From positions 1 to 64,000 of the forward strand of contig CALUPO010000010.1 of assembly GCA_944322675.1 (NCBI GenBank): a stretch of 64,000 nt of DNA, read 5' to 3'. Position numbers and translations under genes: made by a program. Positions 16,712 to 24,994 of the stretch are shown one piece after another. This stretch comes from Candidatus Gastranaerophilales bacterium. GTDB taxonomy: Bacteria > Cyanobacteriota > Vampirovibrionia > Gastranaerophilales > Gastranaerophilaceae. The notes under the pieces are model-generated. The model did not search any database. It was not told the origin of the DNA and saw nothing but the letters and a program-made list of their open reading frames with translations. Each line of letters opens with the position of its first letter. Positions within the stretch are counted from its first letter, which is position 1.

Positions 16712-17728
16712 ATGAGAAAACCAAATTTAGCAGTATTAGGTGCAACAGGTGTTGTTGGAAGCCGTATTTTAAGTATATTAGAAGAAAATAAGGTTGAGTA
16801 TAATGAAATAAAATTTTTGGCTAGCAGCAAAAGTGCAGGCAAAAAAATAATGTTTAATGGCGTTGAACATACAGTTGTTGAAGCTACACCAGAAGCGTTT
16901 GAAGGAGTAAATATTGTTTTAGCTTCAGCAGGTGGTTCTACAAGTTTAAAACTTGCAAGTGAAGCAAAAAAAAGAGGTTGTGTTTATATTGATAATTCAT
17001 CAGCTTTTCGCATGGAAAAAGATGTTCCGCTTGTTATTGCAGGTGTTAATGATGATGATTTAAAAAAACACAATGGAATTATTGCAAATCCAAATTGTTC
17101 AACATCTCAATTAATGCTTGTATTAAAACCGTTAAATGACAAATATAAAATAAAAAGACTTCTTGTTTCAACCTATCAAGCTGTTTCAGGGGCAGGGCTT
17201 GCTGCTATAAATGAGCTAAAGGAAAATGTTGAAGCTTTTAATAAGGGTGAAGAATTTGAAAATAAAAATTTTAAAAAGCCTATTGCATATAATGTAATAC
17301 CTCAAATAGACGTATTTTGTGACAATGGTTATACAAAAGAAGAAATGAAAGTTACAAACGAAACACGCAAAATATTGCATTTAGATGAATCTATTCCAAT
17401 ATCTTGCACTGCTGTTCGTGTTCCTGTTTTTGTTGGACACAGTGAAGCTGTTGAAATTGAATTTGAAGAAAATGTTGATGTTAATGAAGTTCGTAAAATT
17501 TTAAGCAACACTTATGGTGTTGAAGTTGTTGATGATATTGACAACTATGTTTACCCAACACCAAGAGATTGTGAGGGTAAAGATCCTGTTTATGTTGGAC
17601 GTATTCGTAAAAGCATCGGGTTTAAAAATGGTATTACCTTATTTTGTGTTGCTGATAATTTGCGAATTGGGGCCGCTTTAAATACAGTTCGTCTTGCTCA
17701 AAAAGTTATTGAAATGGGGTTATATTAA
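16712..17728 (+). CDS. asd: Aspartate-semialdehyde dehydrogenase
   Basis: A 338-residue enzyme making aspartate semialdehyde from aspartyl phosphate. The NADP loop GATGVVGSRIL (10-20), the catalytic cysteine in NPNCSTSQL (C129) and the downstream RVPVFVGHSE segment with the active-site histidine are intact. AAAGGAA precedes the ATG. It is the second gene after dapB; a PadR-type regulator gene begins 7 bases after its stop. Confidence 0.95.
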   Translation: MRKPNLAVLGATGVVGSRILSILEENKVEYNEIKFLASSKSAGKKIMFNGVEHTVVEATPEAFEGVNIVLASAGGSTSLKLASEAKKRGCVYIDNSSAFRMEKDVPLVIAGVNDDDLKKHNGIIANPNCSTSQLMLVLKPLNDKYKIKRLLVSTYQAVSGAGLAAINELKENVEAFNKGEEFENKNFKKPIAYNVIPQIDVFCDNGYTKEEMKVTNETRKILHLDESIPISCTAVRVPVFVGHSEAVEIEFEENVDVNEVRKILSNTYGVEVVDDIDNYVYPTPRDCEGKDPVYVGRIRKSIGFKNGITLFCVADNLRIGAALNTVRLAQKVIEMGLY

Positions 17729-17735
17729 ATAAACT

Positions 17736-18263
17736 ATGCTTGAGTTATTAGTGTTATATACTCTAAATACCTTTGAAAAAACCGGATATTCAATAAAAAA
17801 AGAAATAACAAAAAAGTTTGGTACTTTTATTCAGCCTTCAAGCGGTGGGTTGCATCCGCTTTTGAAAAAACTTGTTCAAAAAAGGGTTATTGATGAAAAG
17901 AAAATTTTAACAGAAGGCGGCAAAAAGTTAAGTTATTTTTATTTAAATAAAGATAGCTTAAAATATTTTTCAAAAATTTTTGTTAAACCCTTATCAAATA
18001 ATCCAAATGTTTTTTTAAATGAGGTTTTTCTCAAACTTGCTGTTTTTAGTATGGCTAAAAATGAAGAGCGTGTTATTTTTATAAATAATGCTGTTCAAAA
18101 TTTAAATATTTTTATAATTGATGCTAAAAACACTTTAGATGACGAATATTTAAAATTAGATTTTTATCAAAAAACTTTAATAAAATATCAAATAAGTGTT
18201 TTTGAAAATTTATTAAAACATATTGAAAGGTTTAATAATTTTGATGAGAGCAATAATAAGTGA
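17736..18263 (+). CDS. PadR-family transcriptional regulator
   Basis: This 175-residue protein has an N-terminal winged helix of PadR type (LELLVLYTLNTFEKTGYSIKKEI..., PSSGGLHPLLKKLVQKRVI... wing) and a C-terminal helical dimerisation part. PadR proteins sense small ligands and repress nearby genes. It sits 7 bases behind asd and its 3' end overlaps the radical SAM gene by 20 bp, so it is read as part of this operon. Ligand and targets cannot be told from sequence. Confidence 0.8.
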   Translation: MLELLVLYTLNTFEKTGYSIKKEITKKFGTFIQPSSGGLHPLLKKLVQKRVIDEKKILTEGGKKLSYFYLNKDSLKYFSKIFVKPLSNNPNVFLNEVFLKLAVFSMAKNEERVIFINNAVQNLNIFIIDAKNTLDDEYLKLDFYQKTLIKYQISVFENLLKHIERFNNFDESNNK

Positions 18264-19539
18264 AGTTAAACCAAATTCAATAGCCTGGGAATTTGAACTT
18301 GAAGCTGGTGATAAAATTATTAAAGTTAATGATAAAGAGTTATTGGATTTAATTGATTTTAATTTTGAAACTACATCAAACGAGTATACGTTAACTGTTG
18401 AAAAAAAAGATACGGGAGAAATTGAAGTTTTAGAAATTGAAAAAGATGATGATGAAGAACTTGGAATTGTTTTTGAATCGGCTGTTTTTGATGGCGTAAA
18501 ACGTTGTCTCAATAAATGTATTTTTTGTTTTGTTGACCAACAACCTCATAATTTGCGTAAAACTTTATATATAAAAGATGATGATTATCGACTTTCTTAT
18601 CTTCAGGGAACTTATGTAACTTTAACAAATTTGAAACAAGAAGATAAAGAACGAATTGAAAAATTGAATTTAGGACCTTTGTATGTTTCTGTGCACACTA
18701 CAAATGGTGAGTTGCGGAAAAAAATGTTAAACAATAAAAACGCTTACAAAATTTTAAATGAGCTTGATTGGTTAAAAAAAATAAATATTCCTATCCATTG
18801 CCAGATTGTCTTGTGCCCGGGGTATAATGATAATCAGGAATTGATAAAAACTTTAAATGATTTGTATAAATATAAAAAAATAGTAAAATCAGTTGCTATT
18901 GTTCCTGTGGGAATTACTAAATATCGTCAAAATAATGATTTAAAAAAAGTTGATTATAATGTTGCAAAAAGAACTATTGAAATTGTAAATGATTTTAATT
19001 TGACAAAAAAAACTAATTTTGCACAACTAAGTGATGAATTTTTTATTTTAACTCATAGTGATATTCCTGATAAAAAATACTATAAGCATTATGCCCAGCT
19101 TGATGATGGAGTTGGTACAACAAGAATCATCCTGGATGATTTTGCAAAATATGAAAAAAAATTGCCAAAGAAAATAAAAAAAGAAAAAACCTTTCATTTT
19201 ATTTTGTCAAAATCAAGCTTAAAGGCGTTTGATATTATTGTTAAAAGATTAAATCAAATTGAAAATTTAAATGTTGTTAAAGTTATTGTTGAATGTAAAT
19301 TTTTTGGCGATGATATAAATGTGTCCGGTTTAATTGTTGGTAATGATATATTGAAAACGTTAAAAAATCAGGAAAATTTAAATATAGTTTTACCCTCAAT
19401 TATGCTAAAACCATACACAACAAGTTTTTTAGATGATATGACAGTTGAAGATTTGGAAGAAAAACTAAATTCTAAAATTCATATTATTAAAGATTTTTAT
19501 TCTGTTTCGGAAATTATTAAGTTGTGTTGTGAATTTTAG
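18244..19539 (+). CDS. DUF512 radical SAM protein with N-terminal PDZ-like domain
   Basis: This 431-residue protein starts with a PDZ-like segment (ISEVKPNSIAWEFELEAGDKIIKVND), followed by the radical SAM cluster C88-x3-C92-x2-C95 in RCLNKCIFCFVDQ and the family-typical DDYRLSYLQGTYVTLTN. The C-terminal third is the DUF512 region. Homologues are common in Clostridia and Cyanobacteria; function is unknown. ATG 18244 is preferred over the TTG at 18223 because the PDZ strand begins there. It is the last gene of the dapB-asd-padR group. Confidence 0.85.
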   Translation: MRAIISEVKPNSIAWEFELEAGDKIIKVNDKELLDLIDFNFETTSNEYTLTVEKKDTGEIEVLEIEKDDDEELGIVFESAVFDGVKRCLNKCIFCFVDQQPHNLRKTLYIKDDDYRLSYLQGTYVTLTNLKQEDKERIEKLNLGPLYVSVHTTNGELRKKMLNNKNAYKILNELDWLKKINIPIHCQIVLCPGYNDNQELIKTLNDLYKYKKIVKSVAIVPVGITKYRQNNDLKKVDYNVAKRTIEIVNDFNLTKKTNFAQLSDEFFILTHSDIPDKKYYKHYAQLDDGVGTTRIILDDFAKYEKKLPKKIKKEKTFHFILSKSSLKAFDIIVKRLNQIENLNVVKVIVECKFFGDDINVSGLIVGNDILKTLKNQENLNIVLPSIMLKPYTTSFLDDMTVEDLEEKLNSKIHIIKDFYSVSEIIKLCCEF

Positions 19540-19610
19540 TATCCTGTTACATCAATGTATGTATCTATTAAATTGTATGATATTCATTATTTATAACTTA
19601 TATGCGTTGA

Positions 19611-20582
19611 TTAGTTAATATCATATAAAAAACATTTAACTTCGTGAGAATTTGAAATAAAAACATTTGAAGGTGAATAATCTTTGCATTTTGGAAATGA
19701 ATACGGACATCTGGTATAAAATTTGCATCCTGAAGTTAAATTTTTTAACGATGGAATTTCACCTGATATTAATGATTCATCAGTATTATACTTTTCTTCT
19801 ATTTTGGGTATAGAATTTATAAGTGCTTTTGTATATGGATGTTTATAATTTGTAAAAATATCATCTTTTTTACCGAATTCAACTATTTCGCCTAAGTACA
19901 TAATGGCAACATAATTTGAAATATAATTAACAACTGATAAATCGTGAGAAATAAATAAAATTGTTAAATTAAGCTTTGATTTTAAATCAAGAAGTAAATT
20001 TATAATTTGTGCCTGGATGGAAACATCAAGTGCGGAGACCGGTTCATCTGCAATTATAAGTTCCGGCTTCAATATTAAAGCCCTTGCAATTGCAATTCTT
20101 TGTCTTTGTCCACCTGAAAACTCACTTGAATAACGATTTAAACTTTTAATATCAATTCCTGTTAATTTGCAAATTTCATAGATGCGGTCTTTAATGCTAT
20201 TTTTATTATCCTTTTTATGAATTAAAAGTGGTTCTTTTAAAATATCAAAAATAGTCATTTTGGGATTTAAACTTGCATAAGGATTCTGAAAGATAAGCTG
20301 AACTTTTTTTCTATAGTCAAAAAGTTGCTGTTTGTTAAATTTATAAATATCTTCGCCATTATAATAAATATGCCCACTATTAAGTTTAAGCATTTTTAAA
20401 ATACATTTCCCTAAAGTTGTTTTTCCACAACCAGATTCACCTACAAGACTTACAATTTGCCCTCGTTTTAATGTAAGATTTATGCCATTAAGTATATTAA
20501 TATATTCAGTTTTATTATCTAAAAAATTATCACTTACCTTAAATTTAAGTTGTGCATTTTCAATTTTAAGAATTTTATTCAT
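19611..20582 (-). CDS. Oligopeptide/dipeptide ABC transporter ATP-binding protein (OppF/DppF type)
   Basis: A 323-residue ABC ATPase with Walker A GESGCGKTT (48-56), signature SGGQRQR (154-160), Walker B LIIADEP (173-179) and the C-terminal oligopeptide-transporter extension with CKFYTRCPYSFPKC. This subclass energises peptide or nickel import at the inner membrane together with OppD, OppB, OppC and a binding protein. None of those partners is adjacent, so it is either an orphan subunit or serves a transporter encoded elsewhere. It has no obvious ribosome site. Confidence 0.85.
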   Translation of the reverse strand: MNKILKIENAQLKFKVSDNFLDNKTEYINILNGINLTLKRGQIVSLVGESGCGKTTLGKCILKMLKLNSGHIYYNGEDIYKFNKQQLFDYRKKVQLIFQNPYASLNPKMTIFDILKEPLLIHKKDNKNSIKDRIYEICKLTGIDIKSLNRYSSEFSGGQRQRIAIARALILKPELIIADEPVSALDVSIQAQIINLLLDLKSKLNLTILFISHDLSVVNYISNYVAIMYLGEIVEFGKKDDIFTNYKHPYTKALINSIPKIEEKYNTDESLISGEIPSLKNLTSGCKFYTRCPYSFPKCKDYSPSNVFISNSHEVKCFLYDIN

Positions 20583-20730
20583 AAAAAAATTATAACAAAT
20601 TTTAAATAAAAAATCGAATATCTAGTTGATTAATATACATTTGGGGAATATGTGAAAATATGTATGGTATTATAATTTTAAATAGTATTATAATATAATT
20701 TTATATAATATTATATATTGATAATAAAAG

Positions 20731-21942
20731 ATGGAAAAAAGTATGAACATATCCGGTTTAAAAAAAGAACAACTTGAAGATGAGCTTATTAAATATGTAA
20801 ATTCTTATTTTGTTAATTTGCAAAAATGGCAAAAGGTTAATAATATTGTTAGCCGTATTATGACAGAAAAAAATCCTTATGTCGTTCATAAAGAAATAAA
20901 GGATGATTTGCATTGGATTTTTGGTATTGATTTTTATGTTGTGTATTTAAGAAAAAAATATACTAAAAAATTTAACTATTCATATCATTCAAATGACAAA
21001 TTTAAATTATACAAGGATTATATACAAGATTTTATACAAAAAAATAACGATTATATTATAAAAGATAATAAAGAAGTTATATGTGAAAATATTGCACCTG
21101 AATATAATATATTTTTTATCAAACAGGATGAGAAAGTTATTGGTTTCTTCCTAACACATTCTTTGGAAGATAAATTTTCCGATATGGATAATAATATATT
21201 TAATGTTATTGTTAATAGTTACTCTCTTTCATTAACAAATTATAATTACTATAATAAACTTGAAGTTGCAAATATGCGTAAATTAAATTTAATTGAAAAT
21301 ATTTCAAGGGAATTTAAACCAATGTTAAATAATATTTTAGAATATGCAAGTTTACTAAATTTACATAAAACTCTTTCTTTAAAGAAAAAGCAAAATTATA
21401 TAAATTATATAGAGAAAAATGTTACGTACTTAAAAAATCTAATCACTAATATATTTGCATTATCAAATGAAGATTTTAAAACTACAAAACCGGAATTAAC
21501 AACCTTTAATTCTCGTGATGCAATAATATATACTTTAAATATTCTTGATGATTTTATTAAACAACGTAATATTAATTTTATTACCTCAATTATTGCACAT
21601 GATATTTTTGCTGATTTAACTAAATTTAATCAAATTATTTTTTCACTTGCAAATAACATGATAAAATTTGCAAATGATAACGATGTCATATATGTTACAT
21701 CTTATATTGATAAGAGGCATTTTTATTTAGAATTTAAGAATAAAATGAATAAATACATAGATTCAGACTTTACAACAAGTAATGATATATATTATTTTAA
21801 TAGTCAATCTGCGGATTTATCAATAATTAAAAAAATAGTTAAACAACACAATGGCAAGATAAAATTCTTATTTGATAAACCTACAAATACAATTTTTCTA
21901 AGCCTATCAATACCTTTATTAAGTCAGGAATATGAAAAATAA
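20731..21942 (+). CDS. Degenerate histidine-kinase-like protein
   Basis: The 403-residue layout is a GAF-like sensor region (about 35-170), a HisKA-like helix pair (about 183-245) and a HATPase-like end (about 258-400). The phospho-acceptor histidine expected in the first HisKA helix is replaced by arginine (NISREFKPMLNN, R193). The N-box is partly kept (SLANNMIKFAND, 305-316), but no DxGxG G1 loop and no glycine-rich G2 loop are found. It probably cannot autophosphorylate and would act as a dimerising sensor or scaffold. No response regulator gene is adjacent. Confidence 0.65.
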   Translation: MEKSMNISGLKKEQLEDELIKYVNSYFVNLQKWQKVNNIVSRIMTEKNPYVVHKEIKDDLHWIFGIDFYVVYLRKKYTKKFNYSYHSNDKFKLYKDYIQDFIQKNNDYIIKDNKEVICENIAPEYNIFFIKQDEKVIGFFLTHSLEDKFSDMDNNIFNVIVNSYSLSLTNYNYYNKLEVANMRKLNLIENISREFKPMLNNILEYASLLNLHKTLSLKKKQNYINYIEKNVTYLKNLITNIFALSNEDFKTTKPELTTFNSRDAIIYTLNILDDFIKQRNINFITSIIAHDIFADLTKFNQIIFSLANNMIKFANDNDVIYVTSYIDKRHFYLEFKNKMNKYIDSDFTTSNDIYYFNSQSADLSIIKKIVKQHNGKIKFLFDKPTNTIFLSLSIPLLSQEYEK

Positions 21943-21960
21943 ATTACTTAATAAATTTTA

Positions 21961-22197
21961 TTATATAGAAGTATCTTCTGATAATTTTTTTATAGCATTT
22001 TTTACATCAAATGTTATATCTTTTATAAATTCAACGAATAACTTAGACACGCTTTGATTGTCAACAACATTAAAAGCACCATAGATAGGGTCTTTTGAAT
22101 TACGAAATCTCATTTGTCTATCTTTTCTTTCGATTAATTCAAAATCAACTTTTTCGCCTAAACGTTTTTTTAAGTCTTCATCTAAAACAAATGCCAT
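21961..22197 (-). CDS. Hypothetical protein (78 aa)
   Basis: A small charged protein (MAFVLDEDLKKRLGEKV...) with a well-placed AGGAGA before its ATG. Segments DFELIERKDRQMRFR and DPIYGAFNV suggest a short beta sheet, followed by a C-terminal amphipathic helix. It is convergent with the kinase-like gene, and its promoter side faces the 22.3 kb repeat element. No family is recognised. Confidence 0.6.
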   Translation of the reverse strand: MAFVLDEDLKKRLGEKVDFELIERKDRQMRFRNSKDPIYGAFNVVDNQSVSKLFVEFIKDITFDVKNAIKKLSEDTSI

Positions 22198-22424
22198 TTA
22201 TTGAATCTCCTATTTAATATATATCTATCTATATATATAAAAAATATATATTCAAAAAAATTGATTAAAATAACAATAAATTTTACAATTCTTAATATTT
22301 GACTTAAAAAAATAAATAATAAAATAAGGGATTTATATATAAGTTTACACTAAGTTTTGTGAAAAATTGTATATTATCAAATTTCTTTAATATCTCCACC
22401 CTTCCCTTTTAAGCGTGGGGGCAT

Positions 22425-22650
22425 GGTGAGGGTGTCAAAATTGTTAAACTTCAACAAATTAAATATTTTAATGTCCTCCGGACGGGGTTACTCTGTTTAA
22501 CTTCGCCTGTCGCACTTCGTGCTGTCGGCTTTGGCTTTATTTCCGCCTGAGGTATCCGCCTTCATTTCATTCGGGCGTCTTTTCTACGGCGGAAATTAGT
22601 AATATATGGGGGGGGGGGGGAGGCTTTGCCTCCCCCCCATATCCCCCTAC
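22425..22650 (-). repeat. G-hairpin plus structured repeat, copy R4 (inverted)
   Basis: Read on the minus strand: G-run hairpin with AGGCTTTGCCT centre (22607-22641), CCGCCGTAG block, AGCACGAAGTGCGACAGGCG, then TCCGGAGGACATT and the CACCCTCACC tract. It is the inverse orientation of R1-R3. Confidence 0.8.
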
Positions 22651-22789
22651 ACGAAATTTAACGTCCTCCGGACGGGGCAACTGTATTTATTTTTTTCAAA
22701 AAATTAAACAGTTTTAGAATAAAGTCAAAAAATGTAACCCATACGCAGGCACGAACATTTATTACTCTCTTGAATTTCCTTCAAGCTCA

Positions 22790-22945
22790 AAGCACTTCGC
22801 CTGTCGCACTTCGTGCTGCCGGCTTCGGCTTTTTTCCCGCCTGTGGTATCCGCCCTCATTTCAATCGGGCGTCTTTCCTACGGCGGGAATTAGTAATATA
22901 TGGGGGGGGGAGGCTTTGCCTCCCCCCATATCCCCCACACACGAA
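22790..22945 (-). repeat. G-hairpin plus structured repeat, copy R5 (inverted, short)
   Basis: Same hairpin (22899-22931) and structured block as R4 but without the following TCCGGAGGACATT tail; it starts beside the AACCCATACGCAGG module at 22737-22750. Confidence 0.8.
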
Positions 22946-23086
22946 ATATTTAAAATTTTTTTCAAAAAATTATTTAAAAATATTTTAATATCCTCCGGAC
23001 GGAGAAACTTTGTGTAAAGTTGTATATAAGTCCCTAAAAAAAACAGGTTGAATAATAATGCTTTTATATGTTAAAATAAAGCTTAT

Positions 23087-23590
23087 ATGGTAGATTATCC
23101 AATTTTATATAAAGTTCAATTAATGATAAAAAACATAATAACAAGTCCTGATATAACCTATATTTTACAGTCATTTATATCACTTGGACTTGTTATTGGT
23201 TTAATTTACTTAAGTGCTTTTTTATATAAAAAATTAACAATGGTTACATCAAAAAAAATCAATAATACTAAAGAAGAGATTATAGATAAAAATAAATTAA
23301 ACATTGTTTCATCTTTACCTCTGGGTAATAATAAGAGCTTATATGTGGTTGAAATAAATGGTAAAACTTTGCTTTTAGGAGTTTGTGAAAACAATATATC
23401 TTTAATAAAAGAGCTAAGTACAAATACACAAACATCGTATAAAAATGTTCAAATTAAAGATAATGTAAAAATAAGTAATAATAGTATTATAAATAGTAAA
23501 GAAAAAGAAGAAACTAAGGAACAACAAAATACAAAGTCTTCAGCTGATGAATTAAATGAACTTATTCGAATATGCAATAAATATTTATAA
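23087..23590 (+). CDS. FliO-like membrane protein
   Basis: This 167-residue protein has one membrane helix (about 27-48, SFISLGLVIGLIYLSAFLY) followed by a small beta domain. The domain reads IVSSLPLGNNKSLYVVEINGKTLLLGVCENNISLIKEL and fits the FliO/MopB pattern, including the LLLG core. FliO assists assembly of the flagellar type III export gate FliPQR. The C-terminal 50 residues are polar low-complexity sequence. The start codon is uncertain (no ribosome site). No fliP, fliQ or fliR is adjacent; surface-sugar genes follow 20 bases later. Confidence 0.6.
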   Translation: MVDYPILYKVQLMIKNIITSPDITYILQSFISLGLVIGLIYLSAFLYKKLTMVTSKKINNTKEEIIDKNKLNIVSSLPLGNNKSLYVVEINGKTLLLGVCENNISLIKELSTNTQTSYKNVQIKDNVKISNNSIINSKEKEETKEQQNTKSSADELNELIRICNKYL

Positions 23591-23610
23591 ATAAGGATAA
23601 AATATACTAT

Positions 23611-24492
23611 ATGGAAAAAAAAGTTAAAATTGGAAATAAAATAATAGGCAATAATGAACCGTGTTTTATTATTGCTGAAATCGGAATAAATCATAATGGT
23701 TCTATTGAAATAGCAAAAAAAATGATAGATGTTGCTAAAACCATGGGATGCGATGCTGTTAAATTTCAAAAACGTACCGTTGATGTTGTTTATACTAAAA
23801 AAGAGCTTGATATTCCTCGTGAAAGTATTTTTGGTAATACCAATCGACAGCTTAAAGAAGGACTTGAACTCGATTATAAAGAATATTATGAAATAGATAA
23901 ATATTGTAAAGAACTAGATATTATTTGGTTTGCTTCTTGTTGGGATGAAGCATCTGTTGATTTTATTGAACAATTTGACGTTCCTTGCTATAAAGTAGCA
24001 TCTGCTTCATTAACGGATGATGGTTTATTAAAATATATAAAAAGTAAGAATAAGCCTATATTACTTTCAACCGGAATGAGCAGTTTATCACAAATAGACC
24101 ATGCTGTAAGCATTTTAAGCGAAGATAATTTAGTTTTATATCATGCTACATCCACTTATCCAACAGATTTAGAAGAAATTAATCTTAATGTAATAAAAGA
24201 CTTCAAAAAACGTTATAATTGTCCAATTGGCTATTCAGGTCATGAACGTGGAGTTATGCCAAGTGTTTTAGCTGTAGCATATGGTGCTAATAGTGTTGAA
24301 CGACATATTACACTTGATAGAACAATGTTTGGAAGTGACCAGGTTGCAAGTCTTGAACCTCAAGGATTGTATCGTCTTGTTCGAGATATTCGTCAGGTGC
24401 CTATAGTTTCAGGTGATGGTGTTAAAAAGGTTTATAATTCTGAATTACCTATAATAAAAAAACTTCGCAGGAAAATTACAGTTAATGTCTAG
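23611..24492 (+). CDS. Nonulosonate synthase, NeuB family without SAF domain
   Basis: A 293-residue TIM-barrel enzyme starting with the family motif FIIAEIGINHNG (19-30), with KFQKR, ASCWDE and GYSGHERG further on. NeuB enzymes condense phosphoenolpyruvate with a hexosamine or mannose derivative to give sialic-acid-type sugars. The usual C-terminal antifreeze-like SAF domain (about 60 residues) is missing. With the KdsC-type phosphatase gene overlapping downstream by 8 bp, a pathway through a 9-phosphate (KDN- or Neu5Ac-9-phosphate) is the best inference. No CMP-sugar synthetase is in view. Confidence 0.8.
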   Translation: MEKKVKIGNKIIGNNEPCFIIAEIGINHNGSIEIAKKMIDVAKTMGCDAVKFQKRTVDVVYTKKELDIPRESIFGNTNRQLKEGLELDYKEYYEIDKYCKELDIIWFASCWDEASVDFIEQFDVPCYKVASASLTDDGLLKYIKSKNKPILLSTGMSSLSQIDHAVSILSEDNLVLYHATSTYPTDLEEINLNVIKDFKKRYNCPIGYSGHERGVMPSVLAVAYGANSVERHITLDRTMFGSDQVASLEPQGLYRLVRDIRQVPIVSGDGVKKVYNSELPIIKKLRRKITVNV

Positions 24493-24994
24493 CAATTTAA
24501 AATTTAAAGATAAAATTAAATTAATCATATCCGATTTTGACGGTATATTTACGGATGGTTCAATATTCATAAGTGATGACGGACAAACTTCATATAAAAA
24601 ATTATCGTATCAAGATATTATGGGCGTTTCAATACTTATAAAAAACAATATTGAATTTGCTATAATTTCAGGTGAAAAAAATGGTGCAATTTCATATTTA
24701 AAAAATAAATTTCCAAAAATTATTGTATACGAAGGAATACGTGATAAGTTAAATATTCTAAAAAATATAATTAACGAATATAATATTAATATAGATAATA
24801 TTGCTTATATTGGTGATGATATTAATGATATAGAATGTTTAAAATTTGTAAATAATAAGTTTACAGTTAAAAATGCAAATTATAAAGTCAAAAAAGTTGA
24901 TAATATTCAAATTATTGAAAAAAATGAAAATGGAACTGGAGCTTTTCGCCATCTGGTTGATGAGGTTATTATAAATAATGAAAAATTTTCTTAA
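24485..24994 (+). CDS. KdsC-type HAD phosphatase
   Basis: A 169-residue C0-type HAD protein with catalytic aspartates in DFDGIFTDG (D17, D19), AIISGEK as motif II, and GDDINDIECL as motif IV, with no cap domain. This class dephosphorylates KDO-8-phosphate or the 9-phosphates of nonulosonic acids. Because it overlaps the NeuB-family gene, the synthase product is the likely substrate; true KdsC cannot be excluded since no kdsA or kdsB is here. The following TPR gene starts inside its last codons. Confidence 0.8.
   Translation: MSSNLKFKDKIKLIISDFDGIFTDGSIFISDDGQTSYKKLSYQDIMGVSILIKNNIEFAIISGEKNGAISYLKNKFPKIIVYEGIRDKLNILKNIINEYNINIDNIAYIGDDINDIECLKFVNNKFTVKNANYKVKKVDNIQIIEKNENGTGAFRHLVDEVIINNEKFS

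Larger units (their letters stand above)
22327..23035. mobile_element. Non-coding element bounded by 32-bp terminal inverted repeats
   Basis: The left end (22327-22358) begins AGGGATTTATATATAAG. The right end (23004-23035), read inverted, begins AGGGACTTATATACAAC; the two 32-mers differ at only about four positions. Between them lie repeat copies R4 and R5 and the AACCCATACGCAGG module, with no credible gene. The left terminus is also found, inverted, at 8502-8532 at the edge of the other repeat region. The layout suggests a MITE-like element or a relic of a transposon. No target duplication is obvious. Confidence 0.6.

Noticed and set aside
22770..22988. 72-codon plus-strand open frame in repeat copy R5
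   Set aside because: It is the translation of the structured block and hairpin; other copies contain stops or shifts in the same frame.
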